From AP-15 sp963738185 (lineage in GTDB: Bacteria > Pseudomonadota > Alphaproteobacteria > ATCC43930 > CGMCC-115725): 64,000 nucleotides of DNA. The translations under genes and the position numbers were made by a program. Where the stretch lies: assembly GCA_963738185.1 (NCBI GenBank), contig CAVTVA010000003.1, positions 930,001-994,000 of the forward strand, written 5' to 3'. Shown here in pieces: positions 1 through 9,711 of the stretch. The notes under the pieces were generated by a model. That model worked only from the letters and a program-made list of their open reading frames with translations. It was not told where the DNA came from and made no database searches. Positions within the stretch are counted from its first letter, which is position 1. Every line of letters begins with the position of its first letter.

Positions 1-272
1 TCGGCGCCGGCATGGTCGCCTACACCGCGTCCAAAGCGGCGGTCGCGGCGCTGACCCAGGCCTTGGCCCAGGAGACCGTGGACGAGGAGATCTGGGTCAA
101 CGCCGTCGCCCCCTCGACCCTCGACACCCCGGCCAACCGTGCGGCGATGCCCAAGGCCGATCATAGAAAATGGGTGGCACCGGGCGACGCCGCCGAACTC
201 ATCGCGTTTCTCGCCTCGCCCGCCAACCGGGTGACCCGCGGCGCGGTGATCCCGGTTTATGGCGGCTCCTGA
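1..272 (+). CDS. Short-chain dehydrogenase/reductase, C-terminal part (5' end outside window)
   Basis: Only the last 90 or so residues lie in the window, and the reading frame is open to the left edge. The segment has the SDR catalytic pair as YTASKAA (Tyr-x-x-x-Lys). It is followed by a VNAVAPSTLDTP stretch, the usual segment after the active site that closes over the cofactor, and by a terminal GAVIPVYGGS, the normal end of the classical Rossmann-fold SDRs of about 250 residues. It would be an NAD(P)H-dependent oxidoreductase. The substrate cannot be judged because the cofactor-binding N-terminus is missing. No downstream partner is seen: the next 260 bases hold no convincing gene. Confidence 0.85.
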   Translation, partial: GAGMVAYTASKAAVAALTQALAQETVDEEIWVNAVAPSTLDTPANRAAMPKADHRKWVAPGDAAELIAFLASPANRVTRGAVIPVYGGS

Positions 273-533
273 GCCCGCGCGAGGCGGCCCGAATCTGCGC
301 GCGGCCCAAAAATGGGCTCAAAATGCGCCGAGCGTGGATATCGACGCGGAAATCTCGCCAGCCGGCCGCTGGCTCGCACTCGGACCAGGCGCATTGCCAG
401 CCTCGGGTCCCGTGCGGCCTGTTAACGGCAGGGTAATATCTATCTGCAACAATGTGCTGCCTATGGTTATGAGAGACATTCCAAAATTGCATGTTGCATC
501 GCAACAAACTGATTTTAGCTTAGCAGTAATGGG

Positions 534-767
534 ATGAATGATTTAAGCGCGAGGCATCGGATGAAGCACAGCATGGGTCGTTTGGACCGGATCGCCAACG
601 ACATGAATGCCTGGCTCTTGGCGATCGCGATCGGTCTGAGCCTGCTCGACCTGACCGTGCTGGCCGCCAAATGCATGCCGGCGCTGCCGCCATTGCCGGC
701 CGCCGCGGCGAGCCAGACGACGACTTCGCCGAGCCCTCCGGCGCCGCCCCCAGCGGCGCGCAGCTGA
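534..767 (+). CDS. Small single-span membrane protein, hypothetical
   Basis: A 77-residue frame not assigned to a family. Residues about 26-46 (NAWLLAIAIGLSLLDLTVLAA) form one hydrophobic span. The N-terminus is basic and polar, and the C-terminal tail is Ala/Pro/Ser/Thr-rich, as in a small inner-membrane protein with an extended tail. The Shine-Dalgarno sequence is weak, and an internal ATG at 561 is an equally possible start. It stands alone between two gene-poor stretches. The hydrophobic segment argues for a real gene, but composition alone cannot prove it. Confidence 0.4.
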   Translation: MNDLSARHRMKHSMGRLDRIANDMNAWLLAIAIGLSLLDLTVLAAKCMPALPPLPAAAASQTTTSPSPPAPPPAARS

Positions 768-940
768 GTTCGCGTATAACCCATCGCCGCGGGACGGGTA
801 GAAAAAACTGTCGGCACGCAGCACTCACGGTCCGGCCGCCTCGCTCGGGCGGCCAAACGCCTTTCGGGCGGTCGGCGTGCTGAGGGCGTTGTCGTCATCG
901 GCCTCTTAGAACTGGTTTCCGCTCAGATCGCGCCGCGCTC

Positions 941-1041
941 ACCCCCTCCCAAACCCTCCCCCATCAAAGGGGGAGGGCCTTTATCAGCACTCCTATTCGC
1001 TACTCCCGCCCCCTCATGGGGGCGGGTCGGGGTGGGGGTGA
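941..1041. repeat. C/G-rich palindromic repeat pair (family A)
   Basis: Two imperfect palindromes of the type CCCTCCCCC...GGGGGAGGG lie head to tail, the second being the GCCCCCTCATGGGGGCGGG unit. The same family recurs at 1650-1820, 11596-11731, 54420-54512 and 56062-56104, always between genes. The 768-1062 stretch holds no gene. Confidence 0.75.
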
Positions 1042-1062
1042 CGCTTGCCGAGCGCCCTGTCG

Positions 1063-1278
1063 TCATCGGCCCCGCAGCATGGCGAATGGAGCGCGCGAGG
1101 CCGGCCGATTTCGCCGGTTTTCGGATTCCGCCGCCCGCCGCTGCAGCGCTTCCCGGTCGGCATGGCTGACGGTGCCTTGGGTGCGCACGACGCAGGCGGT
1201 GGGGCAGCGGGTGACGCCCTTGCTGCGAATAAAGTCAGCCACCGCGGCTTCGTATTCGCTCTGCGACATCGCTCTCAT
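1063..1278 (-). CDS. Small conserved hypothetical protein with TRCPTACVV motif
   Basis: A 71-residue protein. From memory it resembles a small unnamed family in Hyphomicrobiales that begins with a Ser/Tyr-Glu/Asp-Ala-Ala-Val-x-x-Phe-Ile-Arg segment, followed by KGVTRCPTACVVxTQG and ADRxAL. Both signatures are visible here at about residues 8-30 and 37-46. The start may be the ATG at 1278 or the internal Met at residue 4 (1269). The C-terminus is Arg-rich and poorly ordered. Function is unknown; the single CPTAC motif could bind a metal or DNA, but nothing proves it. It stands alone, flanked by repeats. Confidence 0.65.
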   Translation of the reverse strand: MRAMSQSEYEAAVADFIRSKGVTRCPTACVVRTQGTVSHADREALQRRAAESENRRNRPASRAPFAMLRGR

Positions 1279-1453
1279 CCCCTCGGTTGGTCAATCGATC
1301 TCTGTCGATCGCCGACTTTAAGCGGAGAGCCCGAAATACCGCACAGAATTGATGGTTAAACGCACGGTATTCACGGTTAACTTAACCATGGCAAGCCGCG
1401 CCAGAAGGATTGACGCTCGGCCGGAGCAGTCCCGCAATATTATTTCCAATGCT

Positions 1454-1543
1454 GTCATTGCGAGGAGCCTGCAGGCGATGAAGCAATCTCGTGCAGCATC
1501 AACAACATATGGCACCAGATTGCTTCGCTGCGCTCGCAATGAC
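1454..1543. repeat. Dispersed inverted repeat of GTCATTGCGAG...CTCGCAATGAC type (family B)
   Basis: The ends are inverted copies: GTCATTGCGAGGAG on the left and its complement CGCTCGCAATGAC on the right, each followed internally by the GAAGCAATCT motif or its complement. Further copies lie at 17132-17221 and 58072-58152. The 1279-2087 stretch contains only this element and the family A cluster at 1650-1820. Confidence 0.8.
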
Positions 1544-1649
1544 ACTTTCTACTCATGCTCCAAGCTTCTGGCTCAGAGCACTGGACTGAGCCAGTCGGTT
1601 ACAGCGGTTTCCGATCCAACTTGAAATCGGGCTGCGGTGCCCAGCCCTG

Positions 1650-1820
1650 CCCCCACCCTAATCCTCCCCCGCCAGCGGGGGAGGGAAGAGCCGAGCCCAG
1701 GCGCAAACCGTCCCGACGCCAACCCTCCCCCGCGAACGGGGGAGGGAATCTTACGCGTCTCCGGTGTCATCGCTGGCTTCCATCCCTCCCCCGCGAGCGG
1801 GGGAGGGTTAGGGTGGGGGC
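1650..1820. repeat. Cluster of three C/G-rich palindromes (family A)
   Basis: Three near-identical palindromes, each CCCTCCCCC, a six-base loop and GGGGGAGGG, start at about 1663, 1723 and 1784, a spacing of roughly 60 bases. The whole is enclosed by an outer inverted repeat, CCCCCACCCTAA at the left and TTAGGGTGGGGG at the right. The regular spacing resembles a CRISPR at first sight, but the repeat unit is a perfect hairpin and there are only two gaps. It fits a bacterial interspersed mosaic or REP element better. Confidence 0.75.
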
Positions 1821-2087
1821 TACCGGCCCGGCCGGTGCGGCGGTGGGCGGGGTCTCGAAAACACGGTTAACCAATCAAATCGCTTTACTCGGCTTTGAGC
1901 GCACCACTACTCTGCCGGCGGCAGGGAGAGAGATGCGCGCAAGCACATTCGGAATAATGGGAAGACGAAACGTTTGCAGCGAAGCCGGGAGCGCCGGCCA
2001 GACGTCGCCGCCGAAATTCGCCGCGCGCTGGCGGCGCCGATTCGCGCCCGAGGTGTGTCCCTCGGCAAACGGGCTGCGTCCGTCGGA

Positions 2088-2279
2088 ATGTGGAAAGCCG
2101 GCTTTTGGCTGGTTTTAGGCACCATAGCCGCCGTTGCGCCTGCCAGCCGCGCCCGTGCGACCAGCGCAGCCGATGCCCAAGTTGAAGCTGTATTCGTGTC
2201 CCCCCCTGGAATGAATACAGCAGACCGTCCCCTTTCCCTCTTTATGGATCCGCTAACTGTCCCGTTTCGCCCGATATAA
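2088..2279 (+). pseudogene. Secretion signal peptide ORF, probable detached N-terminus of the RHS gene
   Basis: Starting at ATG 2088, the frame encodes MWKAGFWLVLGTIAAV, then a run ending ASRARATSA, a typical Sec signal peptide with a short basic start, a hydrophobic core and Ala-x-Ala cleavage options near residue 25. The frame stops at 2279. The RHS frame just downstream is open from about 2186 in a different phase and has no signal of its own. A run of seven C at about 2200 lies in the overlap and would be a natural place for a slip joining the two. That this is the true RHS N-terminus is inference; it could also be an unrelated short exported peptide. Confidence 0.45.
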
Positions 2280-2368
2280 TTTCTGCCAGCGTCGCGTGCA
2301 TTTCAAAGTATTTTGGTCTTGGGTCTGGATTTCTTAGCCTAGATTTAGGGCTTGACAGTACCGGAAGC

Positions 2369-5300
2369 GTGCCGCCAAGCGGACTACCGCTTTTAGGTGC
2401 CTTCTCCGGTGTCGAAATCCCACGTTGCAGCGCTCCGTTTGTCTACAATGGGTATACTCTAATCAATTGCAATATCGTTTATGTCGCTCAACCGCCGTCA
2501 CTGACCGCATCTGGTTTAACAACGGCAAAGAACCTCGGCAGCGTGTTTGCGCCCGCGACTCCTGATACTGAACCAAGTTCACCGGCAATTCCTTCGACGC
2601 CGGACGACGGGGCCCCATGCGGTTGCGGTGCCTTGAGCGGAGACCCGATCAACACGGGGACGGGGAATTTGTTCGAGGCCGAGACGGATTATGCCGGCGC
2701 ACCGGCCACGGGGCTGGCGCTGACGCGGTATTACAACAGCCAGGACGTCACGTACTCGCCTTTCGGGGAGGCATGGCACAGCACTTGGCACCGGTCGGTC
2801 AATCAAATCGACTCCGATGCAGTGAGCGTGACCCGCGCCGACGGCCGCGAGGACACATTCACGCTGAGCGCGGGCGTTTGGAAGGCCGATCCGGATGTCA
2901 CCAGCCGGCTGACAGCGGTGACGAGCGCGGGCAAGCAGACTGGCTGGCGATTGGTGGCGGCGGACGATACGACCGAGACTTATGCGCTTGCCGGGCAGCT
3001 GATGGCGGTCACCACGCGCGCGGGGCTGACGACGAGGCTCGCTTACAATGCCGGCGGGCAATTGACCACCGTTACCGGGCCGTTTGGCGACAGGTTGAGC
3101 TTTGCCTATGACGCCGACGGCCGCGTCACCGGGATGATGGTCCCGGATGGCGGCGTCTTTGCCTATGCGTATGACGGCAACGACAATCTGGTTTCGGTGA
3201 CCCATCCGGACAAGAGCGTGCGCAGATATGTCTATGGCGACGCGGCGTTTCCGCATGCGCTGACCGCGATCATCGACGAGGACGGCCAGACTTACGCGAG
3301 CTGGGCCTATGATGCGCAGGGGCGGGCGGTGTCGAGCCAGCATGCCGGCGGGGCCGACCGGACGACGGTCGCTTACCGCGCCAATGGCGGGGCCGCGTCG
3401 GTCAGCGATGCGCGCGGCAACACGCACAGCTACGCGCTCGAAACCCAGTTCAACCTGGTCAAGCCCTCGGCGCTGAGCGGGGCGCCGTACCCGGCGGCGG
3501 GCGGCAAGGCCTTCACCTATGACGCCAACGGCTTTGTCGCGAGCCGCACCGATTGGGACGGCAACGTCACGACCTATGCGCATGATGCGCGCGGCGACGA
3601 GACCTCGCGCACCGAGGCCGCCGGCACCCCTTTGGCGCGCACGGTCACGACGACGTGGCTCGCCAATTTCCACCTGCCGGCCAGGCTCGCCGAGCCGGGC
3701 CGGGTCACGAATTTCAGCTACGACCCGCACGGCAACCTCTTGAAGAAGACGGTCGCCGCCGGGTCGCTGAGTCGCAGCTGGGCCTATACCTACAACAGCG
3801 CCGGGCAGGCATTGACCATGACCGACCCGCGTGGGGCCGTCACCCATTACAGCTATGATCCGGCGGGCGACCTGGCGACGGCCACGGACCCGCTCGGCCA
3901 CCTCACCAAATTCACCGGCTATGATTTGGACGGGCGGCTCGTCGGCATGACCGACCCGAACGGGCTCGCGACCAGGCTCAGCTATAATTTCCGCGGCGAG
4001 GTGACGGCGCGCGATGTCGGCGGCGAGCTCACGACCTACGCCTACGACCCGGCCGGGCAATTGGTCCGGACGACCCAGCCGGACGGCTCCTACATCGCCT
4101 ATGCCCATGACGCGGCGCATCGCCTGACCGGCCTCGCTGATTCGGCTGGCGACAGGACGGTCAACACCTATGACGCCGCCAGCAATCTGGTGAAGGTGCA
4201 GGTGTACAGCCCGGCCGGCAAATTGCGGCGGCAGCACTCCTATGCCTATGACGCGGCGAACCGGGTGGCGAAGGCGATCGGCGCGGCGGGTGAGACCACG
4301 CTCTACGCGTATGACCCGAACGGCAACCCGATCGCGGTCACCGACCCGCTCAAGCACGTGACGAGCCATGGCTGGGATGCGCTGAACCGGCTGGCGCGGA
4401 CGGTCGATGCCGATGGCGGGGTCACCGCCTATGCCTATGACGCGCTCGGCCACCTGATCGCGGTCACCGACCCGCGCGGGCTGAAGACGCGCTATGGCTG
4501 GAACGGGCTCGACGAGGAGACCGCGGTGGCGAGCCCCGACACCGGCACGACGGTGCGCGGCTTTGATGCCGCCGGCAACATCGTCGCCTCGACCGACGCC
4601 CGCGGGTTGAAGACGGTTTATCGATACGATGCGCTGAACCGGCCGATCCGGGCGAGCTATGCCGACGGCAGGGCGGCGACCTGGCAGTACGATCATGGCG
4701 CCAACGGGGTCGGCCACCTGACCGCGATGACCGATTTGAGCGGCAATACCGGCTGGGCCTATGACCAGCACGGGCGGGTATTGACCAAGCGGCAGGCGAT
4801 CGCCGGCAAGGTTTTCACCACCGCAATGAGCTACGACAAGGCCGGGCGGCCGGCGACGATGACCTATCCGTCGGGGGCGGTGGTCAAGCTCGCCTATGAT
4901 GCGGCCGGGCGGGTCGGCGGGTTGAAATCGGGCGCGGCGACGCCGGCCGGCGGCGTCAGCTATTTCCCATTTGGCGGGGTCGCCGGCTGGGCGCAGGGGA
5001 ACGGCGCGCTCTACAGTCGGAGCTTTGACCAGGACGGGCGGATTACCGGCATCGGGCTCGGCGGCAACACGATGAGCTTCGCCTACGACGCCGCCGGCCG
5101 GATCACCGCCATCAGCGAAACCGGCTACCCGGAGAAGCGCTTCGGGTACGACGCGCAGGGTCGGCTGACCGGCTATGCCAGCGGGGCGACGGCGCTGACC
5201 TACACATACGATTTCGACGGCGACCGCACCCGCCTCTCCGGCAGCAGCGCCGCCGCCTATGGCGTCGCCGCCGCCAGCAACCGGCTGCTCAAGGCCGGCG

Positions 5301-6111
5301 CCCGCGGCTTCGCCTACGACGCCGCCGGCAACCTGACCGCGGACAACCGGGCGGTGACGATTCTCGGCTACAGCCTATGACGGCAGCGGCCGGCTGGTCG
5401 CGGCCAAGACCGGCGCCTACACCACGGCCTACGCGAATGACGGGCTCGGCCGGCGGGTCGGCCGCAGCGGCTACGGCGCCGCCTCAATTCCGGGCGACAG
5501 GGAGGAATTCGTCTACGACGCGGCCGGCCACCTGCTCGGCGAATATGACGGCGCCGGCAAGGCGATCGAGGAGACGGTGTGGCTCGGGAATCTTCCCGTT
5601 TCCGTGCTGATCCCCGGCAAGCTGCCCTATTACATCGCCCCCGACCAGCTCGGCTCGCCGCACCAGATCGCCAGCACGACGCGCAACATCGTCTGGCATT
5701 GGGACCACGACCCGTTCGGCAACGGCGCGCCCTCGGGCACCCTCACCTACAACCCGCGCTTCCCCGGCCAATACTACGACCGCGAAATCGGCCTCCACTA
5801 CAACGGCCTGCGCGACTACGACCCCACCACCGGCCGCTACGTCGAGAGCGACCCGATCGGGCTCGCCGGGCGGGGTCAACACGTATGCGTATGTCGGAGC
5901 AAACCCCGTGAATCTCGATAGATCCACATGGGCTCGGACATTGATTTTCCCGGATTTATCATGCATTTTTTGGCAGAAATCGGGTGCCGAGGCTACGGCA
6001 GTTGGCAATGCGGTGAGCCAATGTGTAGGCACTGCCCTTTCAGCCGCCGAACCAATAGCAGAAGAGCCGTATAGTGTCCACTTACGAGCGCCTAGTTCAA
6101 CTCTGAAATGA
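2369..6111 (+). pseudogene. RHS-repeat protein with RHS core domain, broken by two frameshifts
   Basis: The gene encodes about 1,246 residues once two single-base insertions are removed, and the corrected length divides exactly by three. Frame 1 runs to a stop at 5380 and carries more than 20 YD repeats of the form (x)YDxxGR/NL. One extra C at 5374-5375 moves the reading to the next frame, which continues YDGSGRLVAA and then the conserved core motif GQYYDREIGLHYNGLRDYD and RYVESDPIGL. An extra G at about 5868-5873 shifts it again to VNTYAYVGANPVN and a tail of about 60 residues ending at 6111. RHS proteins form a YD shell that encloses a variable C-terminal toxin. Here the tail after the core is short and unrecognised. 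A signal peptide ORF lies upstream at 2088. It is either a decayed gene or two homopolymer read errors. Confidence 0.85.
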
Positions 6112-6237
6112 TTATAATGCGGGCTTTATCAAATCAGATGGCAAACGTCAGGGGTACATCAGGATTTGCCCAGCAATTTCAGATTTACAATCAATCGGAT
6201 TAACGAAGCGCCTGATCAAAGTTCAGGAGAGACCACA

Positions 6238-6258
6238 ATGAGCAACATCAGCAGGTAG
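6238..6258 (+). other. Six-codon ORF start with strong Shine-Dalgarno, cut off by a repeat element
   Basis: The sequence CAGGAGAGACCACA precedes an ATG at 6238, a near-ideal ribosome binding site with good spacing. The frame reads only MSNISR before a stop at 6256. The stop lies exactly where the GGGTGGG-type dispersed repeat (6255-6338) begins, as if the repeat had inserted just after the start of a gene. The position behind an RHS C-terminus is where an immunity gene would be expected. The stretch 6112-6237 contains no other frame of note. Confidence 0.35.
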
Positions 6259-6338
6259 AATGGGTTGAGCGGAGCGAAACCCATCATTGCGGGGGCCCGG
6301 GTTTTGGTGGGTTTCGCCCGGGCTCTACCCACCCTACC
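6255..6338. repeat. Dispersed inverted repeat with GGGTTTCGC/GGGTGGG arms
   Basis: The left arm GTAGAATGGGTTGAGCGGAG is answered on the right by GGCTCTACCCACCCTACC, and internal arms GCGAAACCCATC and GGTGGGTTTCGC are complementary. This is a common class of intergenic mobile palindrome in proteobacteria. Confidence 0.7.
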
Positions 6339-6520
6339 GGCTGCGGCCGGCTGACCAAGACGCAGGTTCACAGCCCGGTTGGCACCCGAGCCGGTGGCGC
6401 GGCGGGATTTGAAAATTGCCTCTCCTCGGACATCTTCTGCCGTGCGAGACTTGCGATCGGCGCATCACCGCGCATCGAGCGATCCTGCGTCGGTAATCCG
6501 GGCCAATTCGAGGAGGGGGC

Positions 6521-8419
6521 ATGGACCGCAGAAACTTTATCAGGCAGGCCGCCGTCGCCGGCGGTGCGCTTGCCGCCGCCGGGCTCTTTGGCGACGAGAG
6601 CAAGGCCGGCGAGGCAGCGGACGCCGGCCCGCATGGCGGGAAGCAGCCCAACATTCTGTTCATCCTGGTCGATGAGATGCGCTATCCGAGCGTGTTCCCG
6701 AAAGGGGTCCGCAACGCCGGCGAGTTTCTGCAGAAATACATGCCGAAAACCCATTCGCTGTGGCGCCGCGGCGTCAAATTCTCCGGCCATTACACAGCGG
6801 GGGTCGCCTGCACGCCGGCGCGGGGCACCCTGGTCACCGGCCTTTACACCCAGCAGAGCTGGCTGCTGGCGACGATCCTCGATTCGCCGACGACCAAGGT
6901 CTCGATCCAGCCGGTGCTGAGCCGGCAATACCCGACCTATGGCAAGCTGTTGCGCGAGGCCGGCTATCGCACCCCCTATATCGGCAAATGGCACCTCTCG
7001 ATCCCGCATCGCAACCCGAACGAGGAGCTCGAAGCCTACGGCTTTGACGGAAAGACCGAGCCCGATCCGACCGGCAGCAATCTGCAAGGGACGATCGGCG
7101 ACGAGGCCGAGCAGCCGGGATATCTGAGCGACGGGCAGATCGCGGCGCAGGCTGCGACGTTCCTCGGCGCGCGCAAGCCGGGCGAGCGCCCGTGGTGCTT
7201 GACCGTCGGCTTTGTCAATCCGCACGACAAGGAATTCTTCCCGGCCGGGACCGAGTTCCTGACCTTCACCAATCTGTTCAATTCGAGCGCCAACCCGGGC
7301 GGGTTTGCGCAATTCATCGACTTCACCAAAGGCCCCCCGACCTATGACTGGAACAATAACCCGCTGAAGACCCCGCCCTCCTTGGCTTACCCGCCAATCC
7401 CGCCCAACTGGGAATCGGCCGACCACATCGCCAAGCACAAGCCCAAGCTGCAGAGCTTTGCCCGGCTGTTCCAGGAAGCGGTATGGGGCGGCGTCAGCGA
7501 TGATCCGAATGCGACGGATTTCAGCGTTGTCGAGTACCCGACCAATCCGGCTGACCCGAAGCTGCAGCCGCCCTACGGCGTCGGCAAAGCCCCTTATTCC
7601 TACTGGCAGCGCAGCCTCGACTCGTACACCCAGATCATGACTGCGCTCGACGACAATATCGGAACGGTGCTGGAGGCGCTGCCGGCCGTGGTCAGGGAGA
7701 ACACGATTATCGTTTTCACCTCGGACCACGGCGAATATGCGAGCGCCCACGGCTTTGTCTCGGGCAAGGCCGCCAGCTGCTACGACGAGGTCTATAATGT
7801 GCCGCTGATCGTGGTCGATCCGAGCGGGCGGTTCACCGGCGATACCGACGATGTTCGCACCGGGCTGACCTCGGCGGTCGATATTCTGCCGCTGCTGGTC
7901 AGCCTCGGCTACCGGGGCGGACGCGGCTGGCTAGCGGGCGATATCGGGCGGATTTATCGCCGTCGCCACAATCTGCTGCCGATGCTCAAATCGGCCGACG
8001 CGCGGGGGCGGCCCTATGTCGTGTTCGCGACCGACGAGACCGTGCCGAATTTGTACAATTTCAACAATGCGCCGGCCCACGTCATCGGGGTGCGCACGCA
8101 AAACGCCAAGCTCGGGGTTTATGCGAACTGGGCGGCTGGCACGACCGACATCGCCTTCGACGGCACCCTCGAGACCGAATATTACGATTATTCGACGCCG
8201 CGCGGGCGTCTGGAGATCGACAACCGCAAGCACGAGCCGGGCGCCGCACTGCTCTACCAGGCGCTGCTGCACGATATTCTGCCGCATGAGCTGCGGGCGC
8301 CGTTGCCGCTCAGCTATGTTGCCGCGCAGACGGTCGCCAAGAACCTCTATATCGACTATGTGAACCTGATCAACCAAGCGACCGCGTCGGCGCTGCCGAT
8401 CGAAATCGGGGATGTGTGA
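6521..8419 (+). CDS. Tat-exported sulfatase (arylsulfatase A family, alkaline-phosphatase superfamily)
   Basis: A 632-residue hydrolase that would cleave a sulfate ester, or possibly a phosphonate or phosphate ester, in the periplasm. The N-terminus MDRRNFIRQ followed by a mild hydrophobic stretch and Ala-rich cleavage region is a twin-arginine signal. The metal-binding Asp pair position is seen as FILVDEMR (about 46-53). The formylglycine motif is C97-T-P-A-R101 followed by GTLVTG, so maturation needs a Cys-type formylglycine-generating enzyme or anaerobic maturase, not encoded in this window. The second metal site is TSDHGE (about 400-405). GKWHLS is also present. The family is typically 450-650 residues, so the gene is complete. 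It stands alone; an RBS (GGAGGGGGC) precedes ATG 6521. Confidence 0.93.
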   Translation: MDRRNFIRQAAVAGGALAAAGLFGDESKAGEAADAGPHGGKQPNILFILVDEMRYPSVFPKGVRNAGEFLQKYMPKTHSLWRRGVKFSGHYTAGVACTPARGTLVTGLYTQQSWLLATILDSPTTKVSIQPVLSRQYPTYGKLLREAGYRTPYIGKWHLSIPHRNPNEELEAYGFDGKTEPDPTGSNLQGTIGDEAEQPGYLSDGQIAAQAATFLGARKPGERPWCLTVGFVNPHDKEFFPAGTEFLTFTNLFNSSANPGGFAQFIDFTKGPPTYDWNNNPLKTPPSLAYPPIPPNWESADHIAKHKPKLQSFARLFQEAVWGGVSDDPNATDFSVVEYPTNPADPKLQPPYGVGKAPYSYWQRSLDSYTQIMTALDDNIGTVLEALPAVVRENTIIVFTSDHGEYASAHGFVSGKAASCYDEVYNVPLIVVDPSGRFTGDTDDVRTGLTSAVDILPLLVSLGYRGGRGWLAGDIGRIYRRRHNLLPMLKSADARGRPYVVFATDETVPNLYNFNNAPAHVIGVRTQNAKLGVYANWAAGTTDIAFDGTLETEYYDYSTPRGRLEIDNRKHEPGAALLYQALLHDILPHELRAPLPLSYVAAQTVAKNLYIDYVNLINQATASALPIEIGDV

Positions 8420-8589
8420 CCGGCGCAGTTTCTCCCCCGGCATGTCGGACAGCAATTCGGGTCCGAGGCGGTCACAGTCATCGGCGCCGGGCATCTGTCT
8501 GATTGACGGACCTTCCGCTATCGCTACCGCCTCCGGTCAAACGCGGTGGAATGGGTGTCGGCCCTCCGGGCCTTCTCGGTCCCGAGCGG

Positions 8590-9646
8590 CTAGCGGTGGG
8601 AAGCGTTGAACTGGGCGAGGGCGGCGGGGCCGGGGCACAGCTCGGCTTCGCCGAGGCTGTTCAGTGGCGCTTCGGCGGTTTCGAGGAATTCGTGCATGTC
8701 GCCCGAATCGGGCTCGACAAACAACAGCCCGGTCACGACCTCGCCCAGCGCATGGCGCTGCTGCAGATGGGTCAAGGCCGAGATCCGGTCATAGGGGTCG
8801 TAGTCGGCCGCGAGCTTGCGCAGCCGCAGGATCGAACCGTCGTGCTGGACCACGGTTTCGACGGTGCCCGGCGCGTAGTCGGCAGTGATCTCGTCGCGCT
8901 CGAGGATCACATCCAGGCGGTTGACCGCTTCGTTGTGGGCGCGAACATAGTCAAAGCTTTTGGTCGATTCGGGGTTGTTGTTAAAGGCGACGCAGGGCGA
9001 GACCACATCGATAAAGGCCGCACCGCGGTGCTCGATCGCCGCCCGGATCAACGGCACCAGCTGGGCCTTGTCGCCGGAAAAGCTGCGCCCGACAAAAGAG
9101 GCGCCGAGCTGCAAGGCGAGCGCCACCAGGTCGATCGGCGAATCAGTGTTGACGGCGCCGCGGCGCGCCTTCGAGCCCTTGTCGGCGGTGGCCGAAAATT
9201 GTCCCTTGGTCAGCCCGTAGACGCCGTTATTCTCGACGATATAGACCATGTTGACGGCGCGGCGCAGGCAATGGGCGAATTGACCGAGCCCGATCGAGGC
9301 CGAAATCGCCATCGCCCGAAATGCCGAGATAAACGAGGTCGCGGTTGGCGAGGTTGGCGCCGGTCAAGACCGACGGCATGCGCCCGTGCACGCTGTTGAA
9401 GCCGTGCGACTTGCCGAGGAAATAGGTCGGCGTCTTCGACGAGCAGCCGATGCCGGACAGCTTGGCGATGCGATGCGGCGGCAAGCTCAATTCAAAGCAG
9501 GCCTGGATGATCGCGGCGCTGATCGAATCATGGCCGCAGCCGGCGCACAGGGTCGAGACCGCGCCCTCGTAATCGCGATGGGTGAAGCCCAGCGCATTGG
9601 TCGGCAGCTTCGGATGATGCAGCCTTGGTTTGGCAATGTAGGTCAT
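8590..9646 (-). pseudogene. korB: 2-oxoacid:ferredoxin oxidoreductase beta subunit (KorB type), one frameshift
   Basis: This is the thiamine-diphosphate-binding beta subunit that pairs with the alpha subunit upstream. ATG 9646 follows an AAGAGG site and gives MTYIAKPRL, then CAGCGHDSIS and GIGCSSKTPTYF. The ThDP motif GDGD lies just before the break. An extra base in the A triplet at 9303-9305 (T triplet on the coding strand) throws the frame. Removing it gives GDGDSASIGLGQ followed by ENNGVYGLTKGQFSAT and an intact remainder, 351 residues, normal for the family. The gene follows korA and the ferredoxin/NAD(P)H subunit in the same direction. A dispersed repeat lies in the 65-base gap to korA. 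A read error is as likely as a real mutation. Confidence 0.88.
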
Positions 9647-9660
9647 GCTGGCCTCTTGGG

Positions 9661-9704
9661 AGCGCGGGCGTCCCGCCCGCATGCAGGCTGGAAGCCTGCG
9701 GTCC
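9661..9704. repeat. Short palindromic element GCGGGCGTCCCGCCCGC + GCAGGCTGGAAGCCTGC
   Basis: Two adjacent hairpins, GCGGGCGTCCCGCCCGC and GCAGGCTGGAAGCCTGC, lie in the korA-korB gap. The element resembles a widespread intergenic repeat family in proteobacteria. As a pair of hairpins between operon genes it could affect mRNA stability. Confidence 0.6.
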
Positions 9705-9711
9705 AGGAACT

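Noticed and set aside
1650..1820. Possible CRISPR array
   Set aside because: Only three repeats; each is a full hairpin and part of a larger palindrome; no cas genes; other copies are scattered.
2579..4771. 730-codon open frame on the minus strand opposite the RHS gene
   Set aside because: It is the mirror of YD-repeat codons in GC-rich DNA, Arg/Gly/Ile-rich, with no family motif.
6368..7750. 460-codon minus-strand frame opposite the sulfatase
   Set aside because: The sulfatase frame holds every catalytic motif; the antisense frame is Arg/Ala-rich shadow coding.
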